A stretch of DNA of 64,000 nucleotides, from assembly GCA_004154925.1 (NCBI GenBank), contig QJNS01000008.1, positions 434,001 through 498,000 of the forward strand. The letters run 5' to 3'. The stretch is from Monosporascus cannonballus. Its lineage: Eukaryota > Ascomycota > Sordariomycetes > Xylariales. Both the position numbers and the translations under genes were made by a program. The notes beneath the pieces are model-generated. The model was not told where the DNA came from and did not search any database. It worked only from the letters and a program-made list of their open reading frames with translations. Each line of letters opens with the position of its first letter. The first letter of the stretch is position 1. Of this stretch, positions 1 through 10,959 are shown one piece after another.

Positions 1-2800
1 ACGTTAAGAGTTAGAAAATATAATAAATATATTATTAAAATACTATAAATAAATAATTTCTAAAAAAAGAACTTAACACCAAATTACTAAAATATAATAA
101 ATAAAATTATGAAAAAATTTTTAAAAGAGAATTTTCAACGAAATTTTACCTTGTTTATAACCTTAAGAAAAATAGATTACATATTTTTAAAAAAGTACCT
201 GGAAAATCGGTTGTAAAAAGGACAAATTCGATTTTCGAAATCACCGGCAAAATTCTTTATATTGTTTATACGGCCAAAAAACGAAAAATTATAACTTATA
301 ATTAATTATCGTTAACTGAACGATATTAAAGCTGAAAATCAAATATTACTACTTTTAATTATAAAAATAAAAAATTAATTTTACGGAATTAAAGAATTTA
401 TAATATTCGAATTTAAAGATAAATATAGTTTTATTAACATTAAAAAAGGATATAAATAAAAAATAACTTTTATAACAAAAAACGGATTATTTAAATATTT
501 GGTTATATTGATAATATTTATAAATATATTTATAAACTTTTAGCAAATAATTAATTATATAATACGAAAATACCTTAATATTTTTGTAATTTGTTATTGC
601 GACGATATTCTTATTTTTTCAAAAATAAAGAAAATACATATAGAATATGTTTATAAGGCTTTTTAAGCTTTATAAGATATAAGGTTATTCATTAATACGG
701 AAAAGAGTTAAGTTTATATATAAAAATTAAAATATCTGGAATATATTATTATTTCAAAATATATATAATAGCTCTTAAAACAATTATTATAATTATAAAA
801 TAATAAACGTTAATAATAATTAAAAAAATACGGGCATTTTTTAAATTTGCTAATTATTATAAAAAGTGTATTTAAAATTTTGATAAAATGGCTCTATTCT
901 TAATAAATTTTTTAAAAAATTAAATAAATATTAAATACGAAAAGTTTATTTTAAGAATACGATTATAAACGAATTAATATTAATTATATATAATTTAAAC
1001 CATCCCTTGAAATTAAAAACCGATATTTCGAATTATGTATTTGGTATAATAATTAAATAACGAAATAATTAAGGCAAATTATATTTTATTATACTTTTTC
1101 GGATAAGTTACAAATTACCAAATTTAATTACGGTATTCCAAATAAAGGATTTATAGCCATTATTATGGCATTTCGAAAGTTTATATATTTTTTATAGGAA
1201 ATTTTATAGCAAACTAAGGTTTATACGAATAATTAAAATTTGACCCGATTTATTACGACCAAAAAACTTATAAAATAATAATTTCCATTTGCAAAACAAT
1301 TAGCGAATTTCGATTTCGTTTTTATGTATAAGACAAATTTAAAAAACGGTAAAATAAAGATTTTAAATAAACGATTAAACCTTGAAGAAAACTTCGTGAA
1401 TATTAACCATATAATTTTCGATATTATTACAAAAAGATATTTAAGCTTCCGGCAAATTGCGATAACTTAGACAATACTTTTCGATATACACCAAAACATT
1501 TAATAATATAATAATAATTTTCTAAAAAACTAAAAAATGAATAAAATATAAATTCTAAAGAATACCGGAAAAATCTAAGACGAAAAATATACGAATATTA
1601 GTTGTACGGATATTTAGGAATTTATAAAACCTTAAAACGATTTCGATATATATATTCCTTTTTTAAAATAATATCAATAATATAAAATATTATACGGCAA
1701 TAAATTATTTCTGTTAAAACATAAATTCGTTAATATAAACCATATGAAAAATTACAGTCATTATTAATTATAAAGTAACGGTAATATTTAATTACATTTA
1801 ATTTTATTACAAGATTTCTTATGTTAAAAAGGCTAATTATAAAAATATATTATAATAATATTTTTGTAATTGTTAATCGATTTACGAAATTCTTTTTATT
1901 TTTTCTTATATTACGGAAACGCCAACGCCGAATAACTGGTACATATTCTTTAAAATATATTTTTAATATATACGGATTTTTAATAAGAAATATTGTAAAT
2001 AAAAGATTAATATTTATGTTTATGTTTTAATGAAACACAATAATACGAATCGGCTTAAACCATTAATTATTTAACGTATTGATATTATAAATAAATAAAT
2101 AAATTAAACAAACAAATTAAGTTTTAAAAATATTTTTTAATAGTATATAAATTGCGAACAAATTAGTTAAATTAAATAATTATTAATTACATCATTAATT
2201 TATAATATTACTTATTACAAAAATATTAAAATGATATTTGTAAATTTAAATTTTGATTTTATTTTAAAGGTTTACAAGAAAATACCTAATAATACTTTAA
2301 TTAATTTTAAAATATCTTTTACATCGAAATAATTATAATAGTTATATTAAGAAATAACAACAAAACTGGAATTTGTGCGAAATTAAATTAACAAATATTA
2401 CAATTAAAAAATTAAAATAATTAATTTTCGAAAAAAAGGAAATAATGTTCCTTATTATAAAAAATATTTCAATGAAAACATTTAATAACAACTTCGCTTT
2501 TAAAGATATCGGTTTTTACAAAGTTGTCAAGATATTTACAAAAAGTAATTACTAACTGCAAAGTTTATCAAAAAAATAAATTTTATTTAATTTTTTACAT
2601 TTTTCTATTGAAATTAATAACAAATAAAATTAAAATATATACGGTACTAAAAAATGTAAAAATACAAATAAATAAATGTATAAAATAAAAAAACCTTAAC
2701 ATGCGAAAATAAAATAAATTTACCTAATACTTAATTAAATAAAAAAAATATCCAAATTCCGAAAATACCTAGAAACATATTAAAACTTTTATTAACGTTT
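1..2800 (+). pseudogene. Degenerate Ty3 pol (RT-RNase H-integrase) of A1
   Basis: Polyprotein of a Ty3 element, dead through many stops and frameshifts. The RT active-site box reads YCDDILIFSK at 595-624, matching the family's YLDDILIFS. RNase H/connection-like text lies at about 1140-1380. The integrase core is recognisable at 1821-2030, where VIVNRFTKFF matches the family's VxVDRFTKF block, and it continues to about 2150 with a degraded counterpart of the HPQTDGQTER block. In the living element this would make cDNA and integrate it. No fragment is long enough to be functional. Confidence 0.75.
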
Positions 2801-3017
2801 AATACCTATTAAAAAACCTTTACTAATAACGAGGAAATTACCCGAAATAAAGGTATTCCAGTTTACAAAATCCAGAAAAGGAAATTCTTAATTTATCGTA
2901 TTTTAAAACATAATTTTCACTTTATTTAAAACCTATATTTCGATTAAAAATTCAAATTTTAATAACGTAAAATTATTAAAATTATCAAAGAACTAAAAAA
3001 GTATAATTAACAAATTT
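2800..3017 (-). pseudogene. Antisense accessory ORF of A1, C-terminal part
   Basis: Minus-strand reading between the end of pol and the element's 3' end. It shows a short Asn-Trp motif (codons at 2858-2863, with DFV just before it) followed by ISGNFLVISKGFLI. Nearly the same residues occur in the equivalent antisense ORF of E3 (ISGNFVVISKSFLI, plus strand after 13131). The N-terminal part of the same ORF is at 9985-10163, across the inserted element E2. The product is not a family I can name; see the antisense-ORF finding. Confidence 0.5.
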
Positions 3018-3022
3018 CGCAC
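3018..3022. repeat. Target-site duplication of E2, left copy
   Basis: CGCAC directly left of the E2 5' LTR; its partner CGTAC at 9950-9954 differs by one C-to-T change, as RIP would leave it. Confidence 0.75.
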
Positions 3023-3210
3023 TATGATGGAGCTGTACGGAGCCCTATTATGGAGCACCGGACAAACGCCGGTACCAAGCAGCATTAGCGCAACGCCTTA
3101 TATATAAATACACATAACTGTATTTTTATTTTCTCTTTTTTTTCTCTTTAGCTAGAAAATAAATTTTTATTAATAACCGATTGCAAGCCGCTTAGGTAAA
3201 ACCTTTTACA
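3023..3210 (+). repeat. E2 5' LTR (188 bp)
   Basis: Aligns end to end without a length change to 9762-9949. It starts TATGATGG (TG mutated to TA) and ends CCTTTTACA. The shared core around GGTACCAAGCAGCA and CGCAACGCCTTATAT is well conserved. No tRNA primer-binding site is readable immediately after it. Confidence 0.85.
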
Positions 3211-3239
3211 TATTTTTTAGCTTATTATTTAGCAAAATA

Positions 3240-4700
3240 AGAAACGTTCGAAATTAAATATCAGGATTTTCGAATATTTTTAAAGGGCCTAGCAAAAGGC
3301 CTTTACGACCCAAAATTATAAAGAGTATTTAGCGCTATGACGGAAACCTTAATAAGCTCGATGGCGGCTATGAAACAGCGCATAAATTACCAGTTCGAAA
3401 AAAGCAAAAAAAGGCGGCCCAATTCCGTAAAAATATAAAAATACAATATAAGGCAGATAAAGAATTAACATAAACGGCCGAACAACTTTAAAACGGCTTA
3501 ATTACCTAATAAAAATTTATTATTTAGTTGCAAGTTCGGAACGTAACAGCCCTTACGAATACCGATTTTTTTTAACTTAATAACGATCGGAAACGTAATT
3601 AGGCCATTCCGCAAAAACGGTTCGAACGACCGAACTAATAATAAAAGCTAAGCAGAAGCCGTTATTTTGGCCGGAAAAGTTCGACGGGACAAAAAAGAAA
3701 TTCCCCGGATAATACGTATCCATAACTTATAAGCATGAATTAAATATTATTTTCGTAAAAAAAATTCGTAAATAATTTTACGTTACATATAAAAAGTTCG
3801 AAACTAATATATAACGTACGGTTATTACTTATTATATTACCGGAAACCTAAATAATGTTTATAACTTTATCGGTTTTTTTAGGTATTATACGAATATTAT
3901 AATAATCGGCACAAAAAAATAATTAAATATTTTCGAAGTTTAAGGTAAACCGATAACGCGAAATTTTTATTATTTTATCCCTTATTTGAAAAAACGTTAA
4001 TAAACGTAAAAAGGATTCTTTAATTAATAAAAGCGAAATTTACGCTTTTAAAAGAAATATTAAATAAAAAGCTTATTTAAATTTTAATCCTAATAAACCT
4101 TGTTAAGAATTATAATACATAGGTAAATAAAATAATGGAAATCGTCGGACGCCTTAAAAAATAATACGGTAAAAAGGAACGAATAATTTTCCAATAACTT
4201 AATTAAACGGTAATAATTAAGCAGAAAATAACTTAAATAACGACATAAATATAACGGGTATTTCGGCAGTAAAACGGCAAAAGTAAAAACCTGAAATTTT
4301 ATTTTTAGCGCCAAAATAATATGCGTAATAAATAACTTAAGAAAAACGAAACGCTTATAAATTAAAAGACCTTTACTTACGTTATAAGCGTTTTAATTGC
4401 AGAACAAACCGCTGCTCGTTTTTACCAGCAAAAAAACCGCAAAAAAGGATTAAATCGTTAAAAACGTACGAAAATAAAAAGTCGGAATTTAAAAGCGAAA
4501 AAAAATAACCTTTAAGTATCGGCGCGTTCGGAAACAAAAAACGACCCAGGCCAAAATAAGAATCGCGAAACAAAATATAAACGGTATTTTATTTATTATC
4601 GATATATATATTAATTAAAAAAATTTATAAAAACTTTTGTTAATTAAGGATATAAATATTTTATTATAATAAATAAAACGTTCGTAAAACGATTACGGTT
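3240..4700 (+). pseudogene. Degenerate gag region of E2
   Basis: Occupies the gag position between the 5' LTR and pol. Readable plus-strand stretches include one from about 3290 with MAAMKQRI and a later AGKVRRDKKEIP resembling the basic text of a Ty3 capsid domain. No intact zinc knuckle was found. Minus-strand open frames at 4090-4314 and 4382-4573 are shadows of this region. Called mainly from position. Confidence 0.5.
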
Positions 4701-5149
4701 TTTACATACCTTAATAAAATTACGCGAATTAAAAAAGGTTCCAAAAAAAAGCCGACGATAGCGAAAAGAAATTAAGGAAATAATATATATGAAAATAGAT
4801 ATCATCGGTTTTAAGGCCAGAATATTCGCATATATTATTAATAACCTTAATTACCTCTTAATTTTAAGGAAACCTTAAATAAGATATTACGACATTATAT
4901 ACGTAATGTAAAAGCATTTTTTAACGGTAAACGTAGTAAGTTATATAAGGGTTTACGAAAAAAAAAATACAAAACCTAAAGAAATAACGTACGAATAATT
5001 TGCGAAGCGAAAAAAAATTCAACTGCTGCTTTCGGGGCGGAATTTCGGAAAATAAAAAAAATTAAAAAAACGAAATAAGAAATTTAACTGTTTTTAATTA
5101 TTTTAGCTAATATTAATAAGGCGTTAACGCTTAAGAAAAAAGTAAAAGT

Positions 5150-8100
5150 TAACGAAAAACTTCTTTGTAAAATAAAAGCGTTTCGGAAGCTGTTCGACAA
5201 AAAATTAGGTAACGTTTTATTTTTATCCTATTCCGGAATAAACCATGCGATTTTATTACGCAGAAACGAAATAGGAAAAAAATATTAATATAATAAGAGC
5301 CCTTATATAATATAATTAAGGAAAAGTTATTAACCTTAAGGAAAACCTTAACGGAGTTTTTAAATAAAAGGTATATCCATATAAATAATGCGCCTATAGG
5401 GGCTCCGGTTTTATTTGTAAAAAAAGCCCGAAAAAAATTACATTTTTATTACGATTATCGGGCATTAAATATAATAGCCGAAAAAAACCGTTACCTTTTA
5501 CCTTTTATTTCGGAAACTTTAAAATCATTTTTTTACGTTAAGTAACTTATAAAGATAAACGTCCAAATAACGTTCCATAAAATCAAAATTAAGGAAAAAA
5601 ACGAATAAAAAACAATATTTTAAATGCGTTTCGGCTTATACGAATAATTAATGATACCGTTCGGCTTCTACGGGGCTTCCGCAACCTTTTAATAATACGT
5701 TAACGGAATCCTAAAGGAATATTTCGAAGTTTTTTACTTAGCGTATATGGATAATATCTTTATTTTTTCCTCCGGATCAAAAGAAAATCAGATGCAAAAA
5801 GTAAAAAAGGTTTTAAACCGTTTAAAAAAAGCGGGTTTAAATCTAAATATCTTTAAATGCGAATTCGCCGTAAAGTTGACAAAATATCTTAGATCTATTA
5901 TAAACGCCGGAAAGTGAATACGAATGGACCCCCAAAATTTATGCGTAATTAAAAAATAAAAAGTTCTTAAAACGCTTAAAGAAGTCCGAAACTTTTTAAG
6001 GTTCGCAAATTTTTACCGCGATTTTATAGCCCGTTACGTAGATGTATTAATACCGTTAATAGCCTTAACACGGAAAAAAACCTTATTCCCCTAAAGGAAA
6101 AAAAATAACGTTCGAAAGTTTTAAAAACGTTTTTATAACGGAACCGATCTTGGCGTAATAAAATTACGAAAAATTTATAATATTAAAAATAAATTATCTA
6201 AAAATAATATACGAAAATTATTTATTTTAAGTTAATAAATTAAAAATATTAAGTTTAATCGCTTATTATTCCAAAAAATTAAACCTTATTAAAATTAATT
6301 ACGAAATATATAATAAAAAGTTTGTAACGGTAATAAATTATTTAAAAACGTAAAATATAGAATTATATAATATAATAACCTTATTTAAAATTATTATTAA
6401 TTATAAAAATTTAAAATATTTTATAATTATTAAAAAACTAAATAAACACTAAATAAAGTAATTAAAAAAGTTACTACGTTTTAATTTTTATTTCGAATTC
6501 CGTACCGGCCGTTTAAATATTAAAGCCGATATATTTTCGCAAAAGGAAGAAAATATATATACAAAAAAGGCGATAAGCGGAAAACCGTACGAAAAATTTA
6601 ATTAATAAAAGATAAATAATTATTTATATTACTTACAAAACGTTAGAAATACGCCTAAAATATAATAATAATTAATAATATTAAAATTAAAAGTATTAGC
6701 TTATTTCGAAAATCGCAAATATTTTAATATTACGAAAACCTTTAAATATTTTGGGATATAACGTTAAAACATAATAAAAATTACGATTATATTATTAAGG
6801 CCATTATAAAAAAAGAACGTAATTTTTTTGCGGAATTAAAATTATTAATATCGATCGTAAAATATACTTTAAACGTTAAGGGGTTCCTTAAATTTCGGAA
6901 ACGCCTTTAAATCTTGAATTAAAAATTATTTAAAATGGTTTTAATATAAAATACTTACAATTCATATATAATAAATTACCTAAGCAAAAAGGTTACGATA
7001 ACGGTATTTTCGAAAAACATTTTTTAACCGGCTATATATTGTATAATAAGGTAAATTTGTAAAAATTACGATATATGCGGCCATAACAACGCATAGAAAA
7101 ATAAAAAAAAAACTTATTAAAGTTATTCCCGGTTTCCGAACGATTCCTTAACGAATTATCGATTAATTTCATAACCGAGTTATTAACCGTTTTTAAATAC
7201 GACTTATATTTTATAATAATTATAATAAACCGATTATTTAAGGTAATAATCTTAAAAATAATACGTATAATAAATATAAAAATATATACGGAAATATTCG
7301 TAAAAATATATTAGAAATTCTATATTTTCTTTAAGGTTATTATAAATAATAAAAAAACTAATTAAGTAAAGAAATTTTAAATTAAATTTTACGAATTAAT
7401 AAAAATAAAGGAAAGTTTTTCCATAATATATTACCCAAAAACCGATAATGTTACGGAAAAGGTTAATTAAAAAATATTAACTGATTTATAAATTTTCGTA
7501 ATATATTTATAATAAAAATAAAATAAATTTTTTTCCGGAAGCGATATTTGCAATTAATAATTAAAATATAATTTCTGTAAAATTAATTTTTTTTACTTTA
7601 CGAGCATTACGTTAACTCGATTTCCCAAATAAAAAGCAATTCGGCAGCCAAAAAGAATTTACGCATAAAAACGGAAAATTTCGTTAAAAACTTACGAAAA
7701 AATACGGAATTCGTTTAAGCTGCGATAGCGGCGGCCCAGCAAACCCAGAAGGAAATAGCAAATAAACGTCGTTTTCCTGCCGAAAAACACGAAGTTGGCG
7801 ATAAAGTTTAATTATCCTTAAAAAATATTGCCACCCTTTAGCCGTCGAAAAAACTAAGGTGGTTTTAAACCAAATATTAGGTAATTAAAGTAATTAATTT
7901 TTACGTTACCAAATTAAATATATTTTAAGGGATTTATAATTACTTTTACGTTAATTTATTAAGGCGTACAAACCGTAACCCCTTACCGTCCTAAATTAAC
8001 GTAAATACGTAACCCCTTTTTATTATTTTTAAAAAAAATAATAAATTAGAATTTAAAATCGAAAATATTTTCCAAGCACGGATTAAAAAAGTAAAAAAAG

Positions 8101-8330
8101 GTTTTATACGCTAAGTCCAGGTAAAGTAATTAGGTTACGCAAAACCTATTTGGGAATTACTCGAAAAGCTCGCAAATACGGCGGCTTTATAATAATTCGA
8201 AAAAGAATACGGCAATATAGCTATTAATAACGGACCCCAAATCCAATATGCCATTCGAAAACGGACGGATAAAAGTCCAGCCCAAAAATACCGGCCGGAC
8301 GGCGCGTAAATAATATAAGAAACTTAGAGA
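5150..8330 (+). pseudogene. Degenerate Ty3 pol of E2 (RT, RNase H, integrase, chromodomain)
   Basis: RT N-terminus reads GAPVLFVKKA then YDYRALN and PFISETL (about 5400-5525), close to the family's PVLFVKKxDG, VDYRxLN and PLISETL. The active-site box is YMDNIFIFSS at 5744-5770 (YLDD to YMDN). The thumb/connection follows to about 6080. Integrase shows INFITELL near 7160 and YYPKTDNVTEKVN near 7430-7470, matching DFITxLP and HPQTDGQTERVN. A chromodomain (EFKIENIFQARI through FEKEYG) lies at 8049-8213. Stops and indels make it non-functional. Confidence 0.82.
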
Positions 8331-9761
8331 AACCATTTAAAAGCAGCCCCATATAATTTGCAAATAAACGTTAAAATAACGTTCTCGTTATGTACGAATA
8401 AAATATATTAAGAAGGAATTAAAAATTACAAAAGTGGTACGCCGGTTACGAAATTATTTAATTATTTTTTAAAAATTTACAAATTTAACGATTTATCTTA
8501 AAAAGTTATAACGTTAACGTTACGCGGAAATTATGTATTTAAGGCTCGTAATTATTTGGCCTTATTTACATTAAATTCCGGTAAAACCGGAAATTTTTTC
8601 GAATTACTTAAATTATAATTACGAAATTTTCGAAAACGTAAATAATATAATTATTAATAATTATTAATTTATTTTATAACGTAAATTAATAAGCGGTATA
8701 AAAAACGTGCCAGAATATCGCGAAAAAAATTTAAATAACGGAATTTATTATTTTTATACTTAATATATTTTTTTATTACATTTAACGGAAAAACCGGTAA
8801 AACCAGTAACCTAACTTACGTATAAATAATATATAAGCCAAAAATTAAAAACGTAAATTTACCTCGGAATAAACGATATTCAAAAACTTAAAACATAAAT
8901 GCAAAGCCTTAGTACCCGCCTTTTCCTAGGTTCGGATGGCCGTTAAACTAGGGTTAACGGCGAAAAAGCAGTATGGAAAATACGTAAAAAAAGCGAATTT
9001 ATTAAGGTTTCGGTAAAAGTAATTAAAAATAATTTCGTAAAACGCATTAATTACTTAACGAAATTCGGGAATATTTACAAATTACGTAAAAACCGCGTTA
9101 AAAAAGCATATTACTAAAAATAAAAAAAGTATTTATTTTAAAATATTTATAATTATAATTAATGTAAATTTAATAACGGACCGTTTTTTTGCCTATAATA
9201 ATAAATACTTTGGGAATAATAAATAAATAACGTATAAACAAATTATATATTTCGTTAATTCAAATAAAACGCGTCCGGGTTTTCGGCAAAACGAATTATA
9301 GAGGTAAAATAAAGTATATTATAAATACGGACGGGATATTCGTCCAGAACGACGCAAATATGCAGCGTACGAAAAACTTTGGCGGATTCTGACTTATTAA
9401 AAAGGCCCGAAACCGTAGGAACGTCCTTTTTACGAGATATTTTCGGGGCGTTATAACGTATTAATTAATTTTTAAACCGGTACGGAATAATATATAAAAG
9501 CGTTATCATAGGTATTAATAAAAATTAATTTACCGAATTAAGTTATTATTATAAAAAAGAAAAGTTAAAATAGATAAAAATATAAGCGCATTTTTATATG
9601 TGGGCCTGCTTAACGCATAATTAGCTTACAGTTAATTATTTAAGCTAAACTTAGTTCGGAAATTAACAAATTTCCGAATTTCGGACCAATTAAAAACTAA
9701 GGATTAACGCAATTATTAATCCTGCGATAAGTTAACCCCTTTTGGGAAAGGTAAAAAGTAA
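8331..9761. other. E2 3' region between pol and 3' LTR, content unresolved
   Basis: About 1.4 kb that neither pol nor the LTR explains. Short readable plus-strand stretches occur (for example KAVWKIRKKSEF near 8960-9000) but I recognise no family. The antisense accessory ORF seen in A1, E3, A4 and E8 was looked for on the minus strand here and not found. Confidence 0.4.
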
Positions 9762-9949
9762 TATAATGCGGCTATATGGAGCCTTATTATGGAACACCGG
9801 ATAAACGCCGGTACCAAACAGCACTAGCGCAACGCCTTATATGCGAACATACACAATTATATTTTTATCTTCTCTTCCTTTTCTCTTTAACTAAAAAATG
9901 AACTCTTATTGGCAACCGATTGCAGGCCGCTTAGGTGAAGCCTTTTATA
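9762..9949 (+). repeat. E2 3' LTR (188 bp)
   Basis: Same length as the 5' LTR; starts TATAATGC and ends CCTTTTATA (TG and CA ends mutated). Most visible differences from the 5' LTR are transitions. Confidence 0.85.
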
Positions 9950-9954
9950 CGTAC
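9950..9954. repeat. Target-site duplication of E2, right copy
   Basis: CGTAC, partner of CGCAC at 3018-3022. Confidence 0.75.
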
Positions 9955-10202
9955 TTTAAGATTAATAATTTTGACATTAATAATATATACTAAAAATTCT
10001 TATAAAAATTTCGCATAAAACTTTTTCGGCTGCTAAATTTTCCTTTTTTTAATTTTTTAGATTTTGCAATATAAGCATTAATTATAAAAAGAGGGACTTT
10101 TATTCCGTTACACGAACGTTCTCGAGGAACGCATTTCTTACAACGAAAAACCCCGTCCATCATTAGGCAATTAAGTTACCGAATAAAATAGAAAAAATAA
10201 AG
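9955..10202 (+). mobile_element. A1, right part (3' internal region)
   Basis: Continuation of A1 after the E2 insertion, ending where LTR sequence begins at about 10203. It holds the N-terminal half of the A1 antisense ORF and no other recognisable gene. Confidence 0.6.
9985..10163 (-). pseudogene. Antisense accessory ORF of A1, N-terminal part with CX2CX6C
   Basis: Minus-strand frame open for about 57 codons from tandem ATGs at 10163/10160. It begins MMDGVFRCKKCVPRERSC, with a clean Cys-X2-Cys-X6-Cys cluster (codons 10142-10110), then a Lys/Ser-rich basic stretch (KSKKLKKGKF, RKSF). It opposes pol and starts just inside the 3' LTR. The remainder of the ORF is at 2800-3017 because E2 landed in it. 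A small zinc-binding basic protein is the likely ancestor; its function is unknown. Confidence 0.55.
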
Positions 10203-10800
10203 CATTACGTTAAAACCTTCGAGTTCAATTAAATTAACCAGAGCAAATCGTTATTCGGATTTGCAGGAACGAAGTTTAGATACACCGGAAAATATATTAA
10301 ACGAATACAAAAACTTACCGAAAAAAAAATTTGAAAGCAAAATATGTAAAAGGGAAAATCGTATCATAACCCAACGAGCTACGGCCTCCAGAAACGGTCT
10401 ATCATAATCCAACCACAAATACGCAGTAAGGCAGGTCACGTAATAGATCACCAAGTTATTGGTGGTAAACCAGTAAGCCGGATCGCCAACTTACTGGTAA
10501 TAAGCCAGTAAGCCGGATTACAAACTCACTGGTAGTAAACCAATAAGCCGGATTACCAATTTACGGGTGGTAATCCAGCTAACGTGAATAAAATATATAT
10601 GGTTATTAATTCCATAATTTAGGTAACTTTAGCTTATAACACTTATTAATATTAATCGTTTACAATACGTTGCTGTACCCTTGGTATTAATAGACGTAAT
10701 ACGATTATTATATCTATTGCTCAGATTCCCACGATACTCCTGCTAACTTAAACTCGTCGATTTAAGGTTTAATAGTTGGTTAAACCGCTTAGCCGTCACA
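10203..10800 (+). repeat. Central LTR apparently shared by A1 (3') and A4 (5')
   Basis: Aligns in blocks with the A4 3' LTR (23647-24090): ACCTTCGAG near the start, GGGAAAATCG then ATAACCCAACG in the middle, and a conserved 120-bp end finishing AGCCGTCACA at 10800. It is longer than the 3' LTR mainly because it carries a 35-bp minisatellite. Its start is approximate: CATTACG is taken as the counterpart of TGTTACG. Pol of the same family lies on the same strand on both sides, which suggests head-to-tail copies sharing one LTR. A minus-strand open frame at 10251-10454 is a shadow. Confidence 0.55.
10460..10580 (+). repeat. 35-bp minisatellite, about 3.5 units, inside the LTR
   Basis: Units at 10460-10494, 10495-10529, 10530-10564 and a partial unit to 10580. 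Each has CCAGTAAGCCGGAT followed by TTACTGG-like sequence, so CCAGTAA and TTACTGG can pair as small hairpins. Differences between units are mostly C/T or G/A changes. It is absent from the A4 3' LTR and from the E3 LTRs. Confidence 0.85.
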
Positions 10801-10802
10801 TT

Positions 10803-10921
10803 TTGGTATTAAGAAACGCAATACGTTACTGTATTTATTATTTAAAATCTTACGATATTTTTATTAATATAAACACGTTCGATTAAGGTTTAATAATTAG
10901 TTAAATTATTTAGCCGTTATA
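10803..10921 (+). repeat. Tandem duplicate of the terminal 120 bp of the LTR
   Basis: TTGGTATTAAG at 10803 through AGCCGTTATA at 10921 repeats 10681-10800 (TTGGTATTAA through AGCCGTCACA) directly behind it. The second copy is more RIP-mutated. It displaces the gag region from the LTR end, an unusual arrangement for an LTR element. Confidence 0.75.
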
Positions 10922-10959
10922 GGTTTTTCTTTAATAGTACCGTTAAACTTTAAGTAATA

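Larger units (their letters stand above)
1..3017 (+). mobile_element. Ty3/gypsy element A1, left part (truncated by window edge)
   Basis: RIP-degraded Ty3/gypsy retrotransposon read on the plus strand: RT, RNase H and integrase follow one another in the normal Ty3 order. Its 5' end lies outside the window. At 3017 it is cut by insertion of element E2 and resumes at 9955. The nucleotide sequence runs parallel to 20.6-23.1 kb (A4), so the two are copies of one family. The family name is unknown to me. Confidence 0.8.
3023..9949 (+). mobile_element. Ty3/gypsy chromovirus E2, near full length, RIP-degraded
   Basis: A 6.9-kb LTR retrotransposon with two 188-bp LTRs, a 5-bp TSD, a gag-like region, then pol with RT, integrase and a C-terminal chromodomain, all on plus. 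The integrase-after-RT order makes it Ty3 and the chromodomain makes it a chromovirus. It sits inside the antisense ORF/3' region of A1, so it is younger than A1. Every frame is broken. It keeps noticeably more G+C and longer readable stretches than A1, consistent with a later arrival. Confidence 0.88.
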
